From NCBI GenBank assembly GCA_018817035.1, contig JAHIUV010000068.1, positions 1 to 6,270 on the forward strand: a stretch of DNA of 6,270 bases, written 5' to 3'. Positions 1-5,748 of this stretch are shown here, in pieces (the stretch's first letter is position 1; each line of letters opens with the position of its first letter). Origin of the DNA: Candidatus Omnitrophota bacterium. GTDB taxonomy: Bacteria > Omnitrophota > Gorgyraeia > Gorgyraeales > Gorgyraeaceae. The notes below the pieces were generated by a model that was given only the letters and a program-made list of their open reading frames with translations, was not told where the DNA came from and made no database searches. A program made the translations under genes and the position numbers.

Positions 1-33
1 GATAAGAGCATTATTACCCTCTCTCATATCCTG

Positions 34-70
34 TGTCATTGCGAAGCGCCACAGGCGCCGAAGCAATCTC
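34..70. repeat. GTCATTGCG-type imperfect palindromic repeat
   Basis: The stretch begins GTCATTGCGAAGC and ends GAAGCAATCTC. The outer ends TTGC and GCAA are complementary, and the middle GCGCC-ACA-GGCGC forms a short hairpin, with unpaired bases between. Sequences of this pattern are common dispersed intergenic repeats in many bacterial genomes. Here it lies just downstream of the ORF6N gene stop and could act as its 3' boundary. No T-run follows on either strand, so I do not call it a terminator. Confidence 0.6.
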
Positions 71-98
71 TTTTTACCCCTATAAACCCCTTGATTTA

Positions 99-614
99 TC
101 ACCAGTTTGGATCAGGACGAAATCCTATCTGGGGTTTTCTTTTTGGTTTAGGTTGAGCTATAAGCAGTTTTATTGCCTCAAAGATTTCCTGTATTTCAAC
201 ATCATGCTTAGCATTTTTTTTCTCAAGTTCTTTTAATTTCTTAGCAAGATCCTTATGTGTAGAAAGAAATTGCCTTATCTTAACAAACGCCCTCATGATG
301 GCTATATTGACATAGATAGCGCGCTTGCTTCGCAAGACACTAGATAACATCGCGATGCCTTGTTCTGTAAAAGCATAAACGCTTTTTGAGTACTTTAAGG
401 ATATCACAAATTGTGATATCCTTGTTATCTCTTTTCTGGTCAGTTTAAACATAAAATCATCCGGAAATCTGTCTGCGTTGCGCTTTACCGCTTGCATTAA
501 GGCGCTTGTCGTAACGCCATATAATTCGGCAAGATGTGTACCTATTATCACCTTTTGCCCCCGAATCACAAATATCCTGCGTTCTATCCGCTCCCGCGGC
601 ATTAGATCCTTCAT
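99..614 (-). CDS. ORF6N-domain DNA-binding protein
   Basis: A 171-residue protein of the ORF6N family, found in phages and in accessory regions of bacteria and presumed to bind DNA (established for the family only as a prediction). Diagnostic motifs are ERRIFVIRGQKV (residues 11-22), HLAELYGV (27-34), RFPDDFMFKLTRKE (49-62), SQFVI (67-71) and YAFTEQGIAMLSSVL (80-94). Residues 115-150 are Lys/Glu-rich and probably form a coiled coil, followed by a basic tail rich in Pro and Lys. The start is supported by an AGGAGGGAGG Shine-Dalgarno 6 nt before ATG and by agreement with the decayed paralogue's start (MKEIIPI against MKDLMPR). A perfect 27-nt palindrome lies inside the gene at the SQFVI codons, and a related one lies upstream. 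No obvious -10/-35 pair is visible upstream. The family call is secure; the biological role is unknown. Confidence 0.9.
   Translation of the reverse strand: MKDLMPRERIERRIFVIRGQKVIIGTHLAELYGVTTSALMQAVKRNADRFPDDFMFKLTRKEITRISQFVISLKYSKSVYAFTEQGIAMLSSVLRSKRAIYVNIAIMRAFVKIRQFLSTHKDLAKKLKELEKKNAKHDVEIQEIFEAIKLLIAQPKPKRKPQIGFRPDPNW
397..423. repeat. Perfect palindrome inside the ORF6N gene
   Basis: Two 13-nt arms (AAGGATATCACAA and its exact complement) flank one central base. On the coding strand it spans the codons for R-I-S-Q-F-V-I-S (residues 65-72). The centre is the first base after the S-Q codons. The same site is palindromic in the decayed ORF6N copy at 5875-5897, with different arm bases. 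It could be a protein-binding dyad, an RNA hairpin in the mRNA, or a trace of a palindrome-forming insertion. Confidence 0.9.
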
Positions 615-620
615 AATATA

Positions 621-630
621 CCTCCCTCCT
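621..630 (-). promoter_or_regulatory. Strong Shine-Dalgarno of the ORF6N gene
   Basis: The coding strand reads AGGAGGGAGG ending 6 nt before the ATG at 614. It fixes the start codon. In the decayed paralogue the same position reads AGAAAGAAG, as if the site had degenerated. Confidence 0.85.
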
Positions 631-631
631 G

Positions 632-658
632 TTCAAGACCACAAAATGCGGCCTTGAA
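632..658. promoter_or_regulatory. Palindrome immediately upstream of the ORF6N gene
   Basis: Plus-strand arms TTCAAGACCACA (632-643) and TGCGGCCTTGAA (647-658) are complementary except at two positions, both of which would be G-U pairs in the coding-strand RNA. The spacer is AAA. It sits directly before the Shine-Dalgarno. The equivalent position before the ORF6N pseudogene (5958-5990) carries a perfect palindrome that matches this one at about 16 of 21 central bases. A conserved dyad just upstream of a DNA-binding protein's start suggests an autoregulatory operator or a 5' UTR hairpin (inference). Confidence 0.6.
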
Positions 659-667
659 AGCCCCAAA

Positions 668-719
668 GCCCGTCATTCCCGCGAAACTTGTCCCCGTGGA
701 AACGGGGAGCGGGAATCTA
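668..719. repeat. GTCATTCCCG palindromic repeat, left copy
   Basis: Outer arms ATTCCCGC (675-682) and GCGGGAAT (709-716) are perfectly complementary. Inside them is a second perfect stem, CCCCGT (692-697) with ACGGGG (702-707), around a GGAA tetraloop. This is a typical dispersed intergenic palindromic repeat. A second member with the same outer arms but a different interior is at 5990-6055. Both lie directly upstream of an ORF6N sequence in the same orientation. Confidence 0.85.
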
Positions 720-731
720 TGGCACATAAGT

Positions 732-856
732 TTAGGTAGTCGCATATTGTGACCACCTATATATAAGACACGCAAGGTGGCTATTTTCTTTCAATTATTT
801 TAATTATTTTTTAGAGGATTTAAGCGGGGACACTTTGGAGCGTGATTCTGGGACAG
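732..856 (+). repeat. ~125-bp direct repeat, copy A
   Basis: This segment, starting TTAGGTAGTCGCATATTG and ending TGATTCTGGGACAG, recurs in the same orientation at 5273-5398. By eye there are about ten substitutions and one single-base length difference. The two copies flank the MutS-like gene. It contains an AT-rich core with TTTCTTTCAATTATTTT and a short inverted pair CCACCT (753-758) and AGGTGG (775-780). I see no open reading frame. It may be a non-autonomous mobile element or a remnant of a longer duplicated unit. Confidence 0.85.
735..757. repeat. Imperfect palindrome within direct repeat A
   Basis: Arms GGTAGTCGCA and TGTGACCACC around TAT match at 8 of 10 positions, 9 of 10 allowing a G-U pair. 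The minus strand reads TCACAATATGCGACTACC, which would encode S-Q-Y-A-T-T, resembling the ORF6N S-Q motif site. In copy B (5276-5298) the symmetry is largely lost. It may be another decayed ORF6N motif; this is suggestive only. Confidence 0.4.
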
Positions 857-905
857 ATTAGTGAGGAAAATCGCAAACGGTACAAAACTTGCAAAGTACG
901 ATTTA

Positions 906-3900
906 TTACAATGAGTTGGAAATATTGTCAGAGAGTGAGTGATCTTTAATTAAATCGTGGATTGTGTCAGGGGCTGGATTGCTTTTTTCATTAATGAGGC
1001 GCGTAACCATGCCGAGGCCGAGTTGTTCGGCTATTTTAATGGCGTTAGATGGCTCGTGTCCTTTTTTTATGGCATAGTCAAAGGCGATTTTGCCCTCTTT
1101 TGTTTCACGGGTCTTAAAGTGGTATATGCCCGCATGGTCTTTATTCGCGTCGTGAAACGCGTCAAGGAAATCGTGATTATGTGATGCCATGGCAAGCATA
1201 TTGCCTAGCGCCAGCATTTCATTCGCAATAGCATAGGAAAGAGCTGATTGATATTTCGGTGAAGTGGTTGAACCTGCTTCATCGACAGCGCCAAAGACAA
1301 GCCCTGCCTGTGACGCATGTTCGAAGAACTTTTGCCAGTATTTTACCTCAAGGCCAAAAGCGCTGATATTGCGGTCGCTCTCAGCCTTAACCCGATCAAT
1401 GTATAAAACTTGATCAAATATAGGTGACGTCATTGCGTCGCACGGAGCAAAACCTGTTGCTTGAGCTGCCAGTATAGCCCAGATAAGCTGTTTTAGATGA
1501 AATGTTTTTCCCGACATGTTTGAGCCGCTGTAAAACCGTGCCATTTCAGCAGGGTCAAACCTTGCGGAATTGCGCACTTGGTCTTTTTTTGTTTTAACGA
1601 TGCTCCACGCATTTGTAATATCCAGTGTTGGTGTATCCGCGAACGTAACTTCGTGCCATCCGTTATTTTTTATAATAAAAGCCAGCGCGAAAATCTGGGT
1701 TAATTTTGAAAACTCTGCTCTGATTTGCATTGCGTTAAAACTGCGGCGCTGTTCTCCGCTATGATATTTCGCGTTGTATTCTGCCTGTTCGATACTGCGT
1801 CCAAAATCTTCTATAAGAAAATCCTCTATTGCTTCTTCCAGAAGTGTATTATTAACAGCGCTTACCCCGTCTTTAGATGCTTTAAGGAGGACATCTGTAT
1901 ACATTATCTTTGTGTTGATGTTAGTGAAGTAAGAATTTCTTTTCAGGGTCTCCTGAAGGCGTTTTTGACTTTTTTTCAGGTGCTCAGATGACATTGTGAG
2001 CATTGCTGTATAGTTACGTGATTTGACAAGCTCTTCCCATTGCGCCTTTTTCTCCCTTGCCCTATCAATGTTGGTTTTGACCTTTTTGATCTCTGATAGA
2101 TATTCCCTGCCGTTCTTAATATTGCCGATCATCGGCCTTAAAATGTATTCAAAGTAGTTCGCTATTTGGTGGAGATGAACAGAGTCATAGCTTTTGAGCC
2201 ATGTTGTAAGCTCTGTAAGGGCATCACCTTTATATAAAAGGCCTTGCAGTTGTTCGCAAAATATAACATAATCAGGAGGAAAGAGACCGCCGCTATCCCG
2301 CATCTCTTTTTCGATTACAGACATTAGTTCTTCAAGTAGATTGCTAATGGTATCCCAGTTTTTCGGTTCAAGGGCGGAAACAGCTTTTAAATTGCCGATG
2401 CTTTTCTTTTTTTTAAAAGACTCTGTAAAAAACTCTATCGGCGCGTCTTTATGTATATGAGTGCCGGTTGCTTTTTCGAATATTTTAAAAAGGATCGGTG
2501 TCACTATTTCGCCCGCGCCATACTCAATATAAATAGTGTTATCCTTTCCCGTGAAACGTTTTGTTTCCGCGCGCAAGCGTTTAGCTTTTTTGGCAAAGTC
2601 AGGGTCTTTTTTGTCAGGCTTGAACCATAGTTCCTGAGAGAATGCTTTTATTTCTTTTTGCAATTTCCAGATTTCAGCTATTTCTGCGAGATCGTCTTCA
2701 ACGCCGACATTTTTCAGCGATGTTCCGTTGAGGGCAAGATTAACGTCTAGGATTTTCAGGAAAAGTTCAGAGCGGGTCTTAGTTGTCTTATCTTGCCCTA
2801 TATCCTTTAATGCATCAAGTAAGATATAAAGATTAAATCTGTCAAGTTGAGATCCTGCGCCCAGTTGAAGCCCTTTAAGGTAAACGTTAAGCTGACCAAG
2901 CATCTCGGAAATCTTCCAATATTCTTCGCCGAAAGCGGTTTTGTCGTTTGATATTGCCCTGAACATTTGCTGACGCTCAAGAATCTCCCGCGGATCGCGA
3001 GAAGGCGACACCATGATGAGCCGATGCACCCCCTCCAATATATCCTGGTTTTTTAGGACGCCATAGTCAACATAGTCGATAGACCATGGGCTAAAATCAC
3101 GGTCTTTGCTGAAAAGCGCGAATACGGGTTCAAATTCAAATTTTGGACGTTGTTCATTGCCATAATACTGCGTATTTTCGTGGCCGCCGGCAGCATATTT
3201 CCATTCGAGCGGCAACGATTCTCTTTCCGAAACAGGAACATCTTTTCGCTCTTCAAGTGCATTATTATATGGAAAGAACGGAAGAAAACTGCCTCTTTTT
3301 TTCTTGAGGCGGCTGCGTTCCTCTTTGGAATAGGCTGTTATTTTTGGTAAAATCTTAGAGCCCGGAGAAACCGCGGGCATAAATTTTTCCGCAAGGAATT
3401 CCCCTGATCGTGTAATAAGGTTTTGTTGCAAACCTATCTGCGCCGCGACCTCAAGCGCTTTTGAATCGTCAAAGCCGTCTTTGATCTTGTGCGTAAAAGT
3501 AATAGGTTCTTTTTTGTCGTAATCGTAGCGTTCCTGATCATTGTCTTGCTGTCGCAGAATATCTTTATTAATGATTGTCTCGAAATGATAAGTAACGACG
3601 TCAGGCTTCTGCTGCTCGCTTGTTATGAAATTTTCGTTATGGGTAGCAAGTATGGCATGGGCGTTATTGTGGCGAAGAAAATTGGATGTGCCGGTAAGAA
3701 GCATAGATTGATCGTCAGGGGAAGTCGTTGAAAAACCTTCATCTACTAGATAGAGCGATTTTTTTCCTATAGTTTCAAACGGGTCCTTCCACTTTTTGAC
3801 TTCGCTCCCGAAAGCACTCAGGTTTATCATCGTCTCAGTGCCGGCGCGGTCGATAAAAACTATCTGGTCGTAGATGCGTAGATTGCCGGATGCGGCAGGG

Positions 3901-4967
3901 ATAAAACCGAGTGATTGTCCGACAATCTGCATAAAAAGATTTTGGATGAGAAAAAAACTTTTTCCTGACATATTTGAGCCTGTGATAAGTTTAATAGCCG
4001 CATCCTTGCCTGACGGATTTTTTACCTGTCCTTCTTTTTCTCGCATGAAATTCCAGCCGTCATCATAGACGGCAGGCATATTATCATTAAAAGTCGCCAT
4101 AGCATATCCGTCATTTTCAGCAAACTGCGCAAACTCGATGAGCATGCCGATCTTAGTCACTATGTTTAAAATACCTGCGGCTTCCTTGGAGAGATCGGAA
4201 AGCGCGTTAAGATGTCCTTCCTTCAAAGATAAAAGGATGTCTTGCGTGTCAGGCGCCCTGAATTTATCTGATTTATTCCTTAACTCAGCAAGCAAGGCTT
4301 TGGCTAAAGGGTCAGTGATTTTCTCAAATTTTTTTATGAAGGACGATATACTGTCCTTATGTTTTTCTATACCGATTATGCCCTCGCGAATCTCGCTGAT
4401 TGAATCGTTATCACCCGTTTTATACCCCTTGCCTAAAAATTTCGCAAGCTTTTCGGCGCCATATCCGTTTTTATCCGCAAGCGAAACAAGGGTTTCTCTA
4501 TTGTTAATATCGAGCAAATTAGTAATGCTTATAAGTAATTTATAAAGAGCGTTTTTACTTTCAGAAAGTATTTTTCGTTCATCGTTTGTAAGATTTTTAA
4601 GTGCTCCTATCATTTTTTGGCGTGTTTTTATTTCCTTACCGGATTTTGAAGGGTGATGAATTAATCTTAATAATGCTCTGCCTTCATAGGCATTAAAAAG
4701 GGAACTTAAGTCATCGCTTAAGTTTTTTATAGCGTGATCATCTGTCTGCAGGGAAAGAATTGCGGCGTCCGACGAATCTTCTTTAAGTATTGATTGTGCA
4801 TATTTGTTGATTTCTATCTGACTGGGCATTGCGTTATCTGCAGATTTTATTTTCGCGGAATCAAAAATCAGAGGAGCTCTGAGAGTATAGCCGGGATCAG
4901 GATATAAAAATATCCCTATTAGGACGAATATTAAAGCTATCTTAGTTATTTTATGTATTTTGTTCAT
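906..4967 (-). CDS. Tandem double MutS-like ATPase with N-terminal export signal
   Basis: A 1353-residue protein with two MutS-type ABC ATPase modules. Module 1 has Walker A GSNMSGKS (330-337), a signature-like NLSAFGSEVKKW (382-393), Walker B LYLVDE (405-410) followed by GFSTTSP, and H-loop ILATHN (439-444). Module 2 has GSNMSGKT (1148-1155), NISAFGLEVKYW (1200-1211), VDE (1228-1230) followed by AGSTTSP, and ASHN (1261-1264). A helical region before each resembles the MutS core/lever domains (about 73-290 and 612-1105). The mismatch-reading domain I is not visible. Residues 1-30 look like a signal peptide: basic MNKIHKITK, then the hydrophobic stretch IALIFVLIGIF, then GYTLRAP. MutS proteins are normally cytoplasmic homodimers of ~850 residues with one ATPase each, so this may be a built-in dimer. 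Export is inferred. No good Shine-Dalgarno is seen; the start is chosen because it gives the signal peptide. All catalytic motifs look intact. The substrate is unknown. Confidence 0.88.
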   Translation of the reverse strand: MNKIHKITKIALIFVLIGIFLYPDPGYTLRAPLIFDSAKIKSADNAMPSQIEINKYAQSILKEDSSDAAILSLQTDDHAIKNLSDDLSSLFNAYEGRALLRLIHHPSKSGKEIKTRQKMIGALKNLTNDERKILSESKNALYKLLISITNLLDINNRETLVSLADKNGYGAEKLAKFLGKGYKTGDNDSISEIREGIIGIEKHKDSISSFIKKFEKITDPLAKALLAELRNKSDKFRAPDTQDILLSLKEGHLNALSDLSKEAAGILNIVTKIGMLIEFAQFAENDGYAMATFNDNMPAVYDDGWNFMREKEGQVKNPSGKDAAIKLITGSNMSGKSFFLIQNLFMQIVGQSLGFIPAASGNLRIYDQIVFIDRAGTETMINLSAFGSEVKKWKDPFETIGKKSLYLVDEGFSTTSPDDQSMLLTGTSNFLRHNNAHAILATHNENFITSEQQKPDVVTYHFETIINKDILRQQDNDQERYDYDKKEPITFTHKIKDGFDDSKALEVAAQIGLQQNLITRSGEFLAEKFMPAVSPGSKILPKITAYSKEERSRLKKKRGSFLPFFPYNNALEERKDVPVSERESLPLEWKYAAGGHENTQYYGNEQRPKFEFEPVFALFSKDRDFSPWSIDYVDYGVLKNQDILEGVHRLIMVSPSRDPREILERQQMFRAISNDKTAFGEEYWKISEMLGQLNVYLKGLQLGAGSQLDRFNLYILLDALKDIGQDKTTKTRSELFLKILDVNLALNGTSLKNVGVEDDLAEIAEIWKLQKEIKAFSQELWFKPDKKDPDFAKKAKRLRAETKRFTGKDNTIYIEYGAGEIVTPILFKIFEKATGTHIHKDAPIEFFTESFKKKKSIGNLKAVSALEPKNWDTISNLLEELMSVIEKEMRDSGGLFPPDYVIFCEQLQGLLYKGDALTELTTWLKSYDSVHLHQIANYFEYILRPMIGNIKNGREYLSEIKKVKTNIDRAREKKAQWEELVKSRNYTAMLTMSSEHLKKSQKRLQETLKRNSYFTNINTKIMYTDVLLKASKDGVSAVNNTLLEEAIEDFLIEDFGRSIEQAEYNAKYHSGEQRRSFNAMQIRAEFSKLTQIFALAFIIKNNGWHEVTFADTPTLDITNAWSIVKTKKDQVRNSARFDPAEMARFYSGSNMSGKTFHLKQLIWAILAAQATGFAPCDAMTSPIFDQVLYIDRVKAESDRNISAFGLEVKYWQKFFEHASQAGLVFGAVDEAGSTTSPKYQSALSYAIANEMLALGNMLAMASHNHDFLDAFHDANKDHAGIYHFKTRETKEGKIAFDYAIKKGHEPSNAIKIAEQLGLGMVTRLINEKSNPAPDTIHDLIKDHSLSDNISNSL

Positions 4968-4993
4968 TTTACTTTGTCTTTCTGTCTTAATCT

Positions 4994-5021
4994 CGCATCG
5001 GGTATCGCGGTGTCCGATGCG
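4994..5021 (-). promoter_or_regulatory. 5' leader hairpin of the MutS-like gene
   Basis: Arms CGCATCGG (4994-5001) and CCGATGCG (5014-5021) are exactly complementary with a 12-nt loop. They lie 27-54 nt before the start codon, inside the predicted leader. No T-run follows in the direction of transcription, so it is an RNA fold or binding site rather than a terminator. I do not recognise a known riboswitch. Confidence 0.5.
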
Positions 5022-5069
5022 GGTTTGGACAGGTTAAATTTCTTTTAAAAGCTTTTTGTATTGCAGGAC

Positions 5070-5097
5070 AAAAAAAGACCATTTTTCCCATGGCCTT
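5070..5097 (-). terminator. Intrinsic terminator in the leader of the MutS-like gene
   Basis: On the minus strand the stem AAGGCCAT / ATGGTCTT (eight pairs, one of them G-U, loop GGGAAAA) runs directly into seven T residues (5076-5070). The form is canonical for factor-independent termination. It lies about 15 nt downstream of the transcription start predicted from the promoter at 5119-5147, so transcripts ending here would be only ~43 nt long. It could be an attenuator for the MutS-like gene or the end of a very small RNA. Confidence 0.7.
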
Positions 5098-5118
5098 CTG
5101 CTATCTTAATTTTAACCT

Positions 5119-5147
5119 ATTATACTAAATTACGGGCAATAAGTCAA
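5119..5147 (-). promoter_or_regulatory. Sigma-70 type promoter of the MutS-like gene
   Basis: Read on the minus strand: -35 box TTGACT (5147-5142), a spacer of exactly 17 bp, and a perfect -10 box TATAAT (5124-5119). Transcription should begin near 5112, giving a leader of about 145 nt before the start codon at 4967. This is the best promoter match in the window. Confidence 0.85.
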
Positions 5148-5200
5148 TGGTTTTGCGGGTTTTAGGTGGTTTTTGGGACAGATTGGTAAGTTGTCCACAA

Positions 5201-5228
5201 CGTAGGGCACCTTTAAGGGTGCCCTACG
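5201..5228. repeat. Perfect inverted repeat, 11-bp arms
   Basis: CGTAGGGCACC (5201-5211) and GGTGCCCTACG (5218-5228) are exact complements around a six-base loop, TTTAAG. It lies upstream of the promoter of the MutS-like gene, beside GGGACA/TGTCC motifs. No T-run follows on either strand. It is probably a dispersed palindromic repeat; function unknown. Confidence 0.8.
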
Positions 5229-5241
5229 GCTCCCTCCTGTC

Positions 5242-5268
5242 CATGGTATCACATTTTGCGATACCATG
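5242..5268. repeat. Near-perfect palindrome, ORF6N S-Q-N-V-I type
   Basis: Arms CATGGTATCACA (5242-5253) and TGCGATACCATG (5257-5268) match at 11 of 12 positions around TTT. The minus strand reads M-V-S-Q-N-V-I-P-W-T-G-G. V-S-Q-N-V-I-P occurs in many ORF6N proteins at the site equivalent to SQFVI of the intact gene. It is probably a scrap of an ORF6N gene reduced to the motif and its palindrome. A 45-codon open frame continues to 5130 but runs through the promoter and looks accidental. Confidence 0.55.
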
Positions 5269-5272
5269 TTTC

Positions 5273-5398
5273 TTAGGTAGTTGCATATTGCGTTCACCTA
5301 TATATAAGACACGCAAGGGGGCTGTTTTCTTTCAATTATTTTAATTATTTTTTTAGAGGATTTAAGCGGGGATACTTTGGGGTATGATTCTGGGACAG
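5273..5398 (+). repeat. ~125-bp direct repeat, copy B
   Basis: Second copy of the repeat at 732-856, same orientation, with one extra T in the run before TAGAGGATTTAAGCGGGG. It lies upstream of the promoter of the MutS-like gene, so the two copies bracket that gene and its control region. The downstream edge leads into GGGACA/TGTCCC inverted repeats. A fragment resembling only this right end (TTGGGACAGATTGGTAAG) also occurs at 5173-5190. Confidence 0.85.
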
Positions 5399-5429
5399 GT
5401 TGGTAGGGTGTCCCCAAATGGGACGTCCC
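5392..5429. repeat. Nested GGGACA / TGTCCC inverted repeats
   Basis: GGGACA (5392-5397) pairs with TGTCCC (5409-5414); GTCCC (5410-5414) pairs with GGGAC (5420-5424); and GGGACGTCCC (5420-5429) is a perfect 10-bp palindrome. Three overlapping inverted repeats within 38 bp give alternative hairpins. A simpler version is at 5175-5196. Motifs like this often sit beside REP-type elements moved by Y1 transposases, but no transposase is present here, so that link is inference. Confidence 0.6.
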
Positions 5430-5469
5430 CTTATGCTCGTATCACAAATATCCTGCGTTCATCCGATTT

Positions 5470-5488
5470 CTTGCACCATTGGTGCAAG
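5470..5488. repeat. Perfect palindrome at a DUF1016-like motif
   Basis: Arms CTTGCACCA (5470-5478) and TGGTGCAAG (5480-5488) flank a single base. In one minus-strand frame it encodes L-A-P-M-V-Q; the centre is the first base of the Met codon. The equivalent codon is the centre of the palindromes at 5604-5622 and 5679-5705. Confidence 0.8.
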
Positions 5489-5603
5489 TTTTTGATTATT
5501 GCAGTAAGATTTATATCTTTTAGAGCTCCGTCCCTCATTTTTACCTCATTTTTAATACCCTGGGTTTTGTGAAGAATGACTGTATTATATGTCCATGGTA
5601 ATT

Positions 5604-5622
5604 CTCTCACCAGTGGCGCGAG
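5604..5622. repeat. Imperfect palindrome at a DUF1016-like motif
   Basis: On the minus strand CTCGCGCCA and TGGTGAGAG flank one base; seven of nine positions pair. It encodes L-A-P-L-V-R-E, with the centre at the first base of the second Leu codon, aligned with the centres at 5479 and 5692. It looks like a decayed member of the same palindrome class. Confidence 0.45.
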
Positions 5623-5678
5623 TTTTGTAATCCCAGTGCTGGCAAACTATGCAATTTTTGCTCCAGAAGCTTTTTATC

Positions 5679-5705
5679 AATTCTCTCAACATTGTTGAGA
5701 GAATT
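5679..5705. repeat. Perfect palindrome at a DUF1016-like motif
   Basis: Arms AATTCTCTCAACA (5679-5691) and its exact complement (5693-5705) flank one base. The minus strand encodes I-L-S-T-M-L-R-E-L. The arms are unrelated in sequence to those at 5470-5488, yet the symmetry centre falls on the same codon of the motif. Confidence 0.85.
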
Positions 5706-5748
5706 TTATAATCTTTGTAAGTCTCGTATATTTGCTTCATTCTTTACC

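Larger units (their letters stand above)
5431..5646 (-). pseudogene. DUF1016 (YhcG-type) gene remnant joined to ORF6N fragment
   Basis: An open frame of 71 codons without its own convincing start, read from 5646 to the TAA at 5433. Its first part, ITKLAPLVRELPWTYNTVIL, resembles the DUF1016 N-terminal domain (proteins such as YhcG, which carry a PDDEXK nuclease fold). The rest of that family, including the expected W-Y-x-x-x-T-I-E region, is missing. In the next frame (near 5463-5489) a second copy of the motif reads KLAPMVQEIG and then a stop. The end of the frame, ERRIFVIR (5438-5461), matches the start of the intact ORF6N gene: 5441-5465 and 565-590 are identical except for one deleted base. 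So at least two families are patched together here. An internal ATG at 5538 has a GAGGT six bases upstream, so a 35-residue peptide is possible but not supported further. Confidence 0.5.
5585..5740 (-). pseudogene. Frameshifted DUF1016-like remnant with intact start
   Basis: A 51-codon open frame begins MKQIYETYKDYKILSTML and continues R-E-L, with AAGGTAAAGA in front of the ATG, 8 nt after the stop of the ORF6N pseudogene. L-S-T-M-L-R-E-L followed by W-S-K-N resembles the DUF1016 core ([ST]-x-[LV]-x-E-[ILP]-x-W-[ST]-x-N). Beyond that the frame runs into unrelated-looking sequence, while the neighbouring frame reads DKKLLEQKLHSLPALGLQNS, so a frameshift is likely. The spacing suggests it was once co-transcribed with the ORF6N gene before it. 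The family assignment is tentative; a small functional peptide cannot be excluded. Confidence 0.4.

Noticed and set aside
33..236. Plus-strand 67-codon frame at the left edge
   Set aside because: It starts in the GTCATTGCG repeat and is antisense to the ORF6N gene's 3' end, with no family motif.
457..666. Minus-strand open frame of 69 codons overlapping the ORF6N gene
   Set aside because: It is out of frame with the well-supported ORF6N gene, has no family motif, and crosses the upstream dyad and ribosome site; its apparent similarity to the right-hand region comes from the shared upstream DNA.
868..904. Possible terminator after the MutS-like gene (arms AAATCG / CGATTT)
   Set aside because: The stem is only six pairs, AT-rich, broken by a large bulge or loop, and followed by only four T residues.
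957..4545. Plus-strand open frames of 64-135 codons opposite the MutS-like gene
   Set aside because: They are antisense shadows of a strongly supported 1353-residue gene; none shows a recognisable domain or ribosome site.
4968..5112. Known riboswitch in the MutS-like leader
   Set aside because: I looked for conserved cores such as those of c-di-GMP, SAM, TPP and cobalamin riboswitches and recognised none; only two simple hairpins are supported.
5130..5267. Minus-strand 45-codon frame starting M-V-S-Q-N-V-I-P
   Set aside because: Only the first ~10 residues resemble ORF6N; the rest runs through a hairpin repeat and the promoter and has no ribosome site. It is listed as a palindrome/fragment instead.
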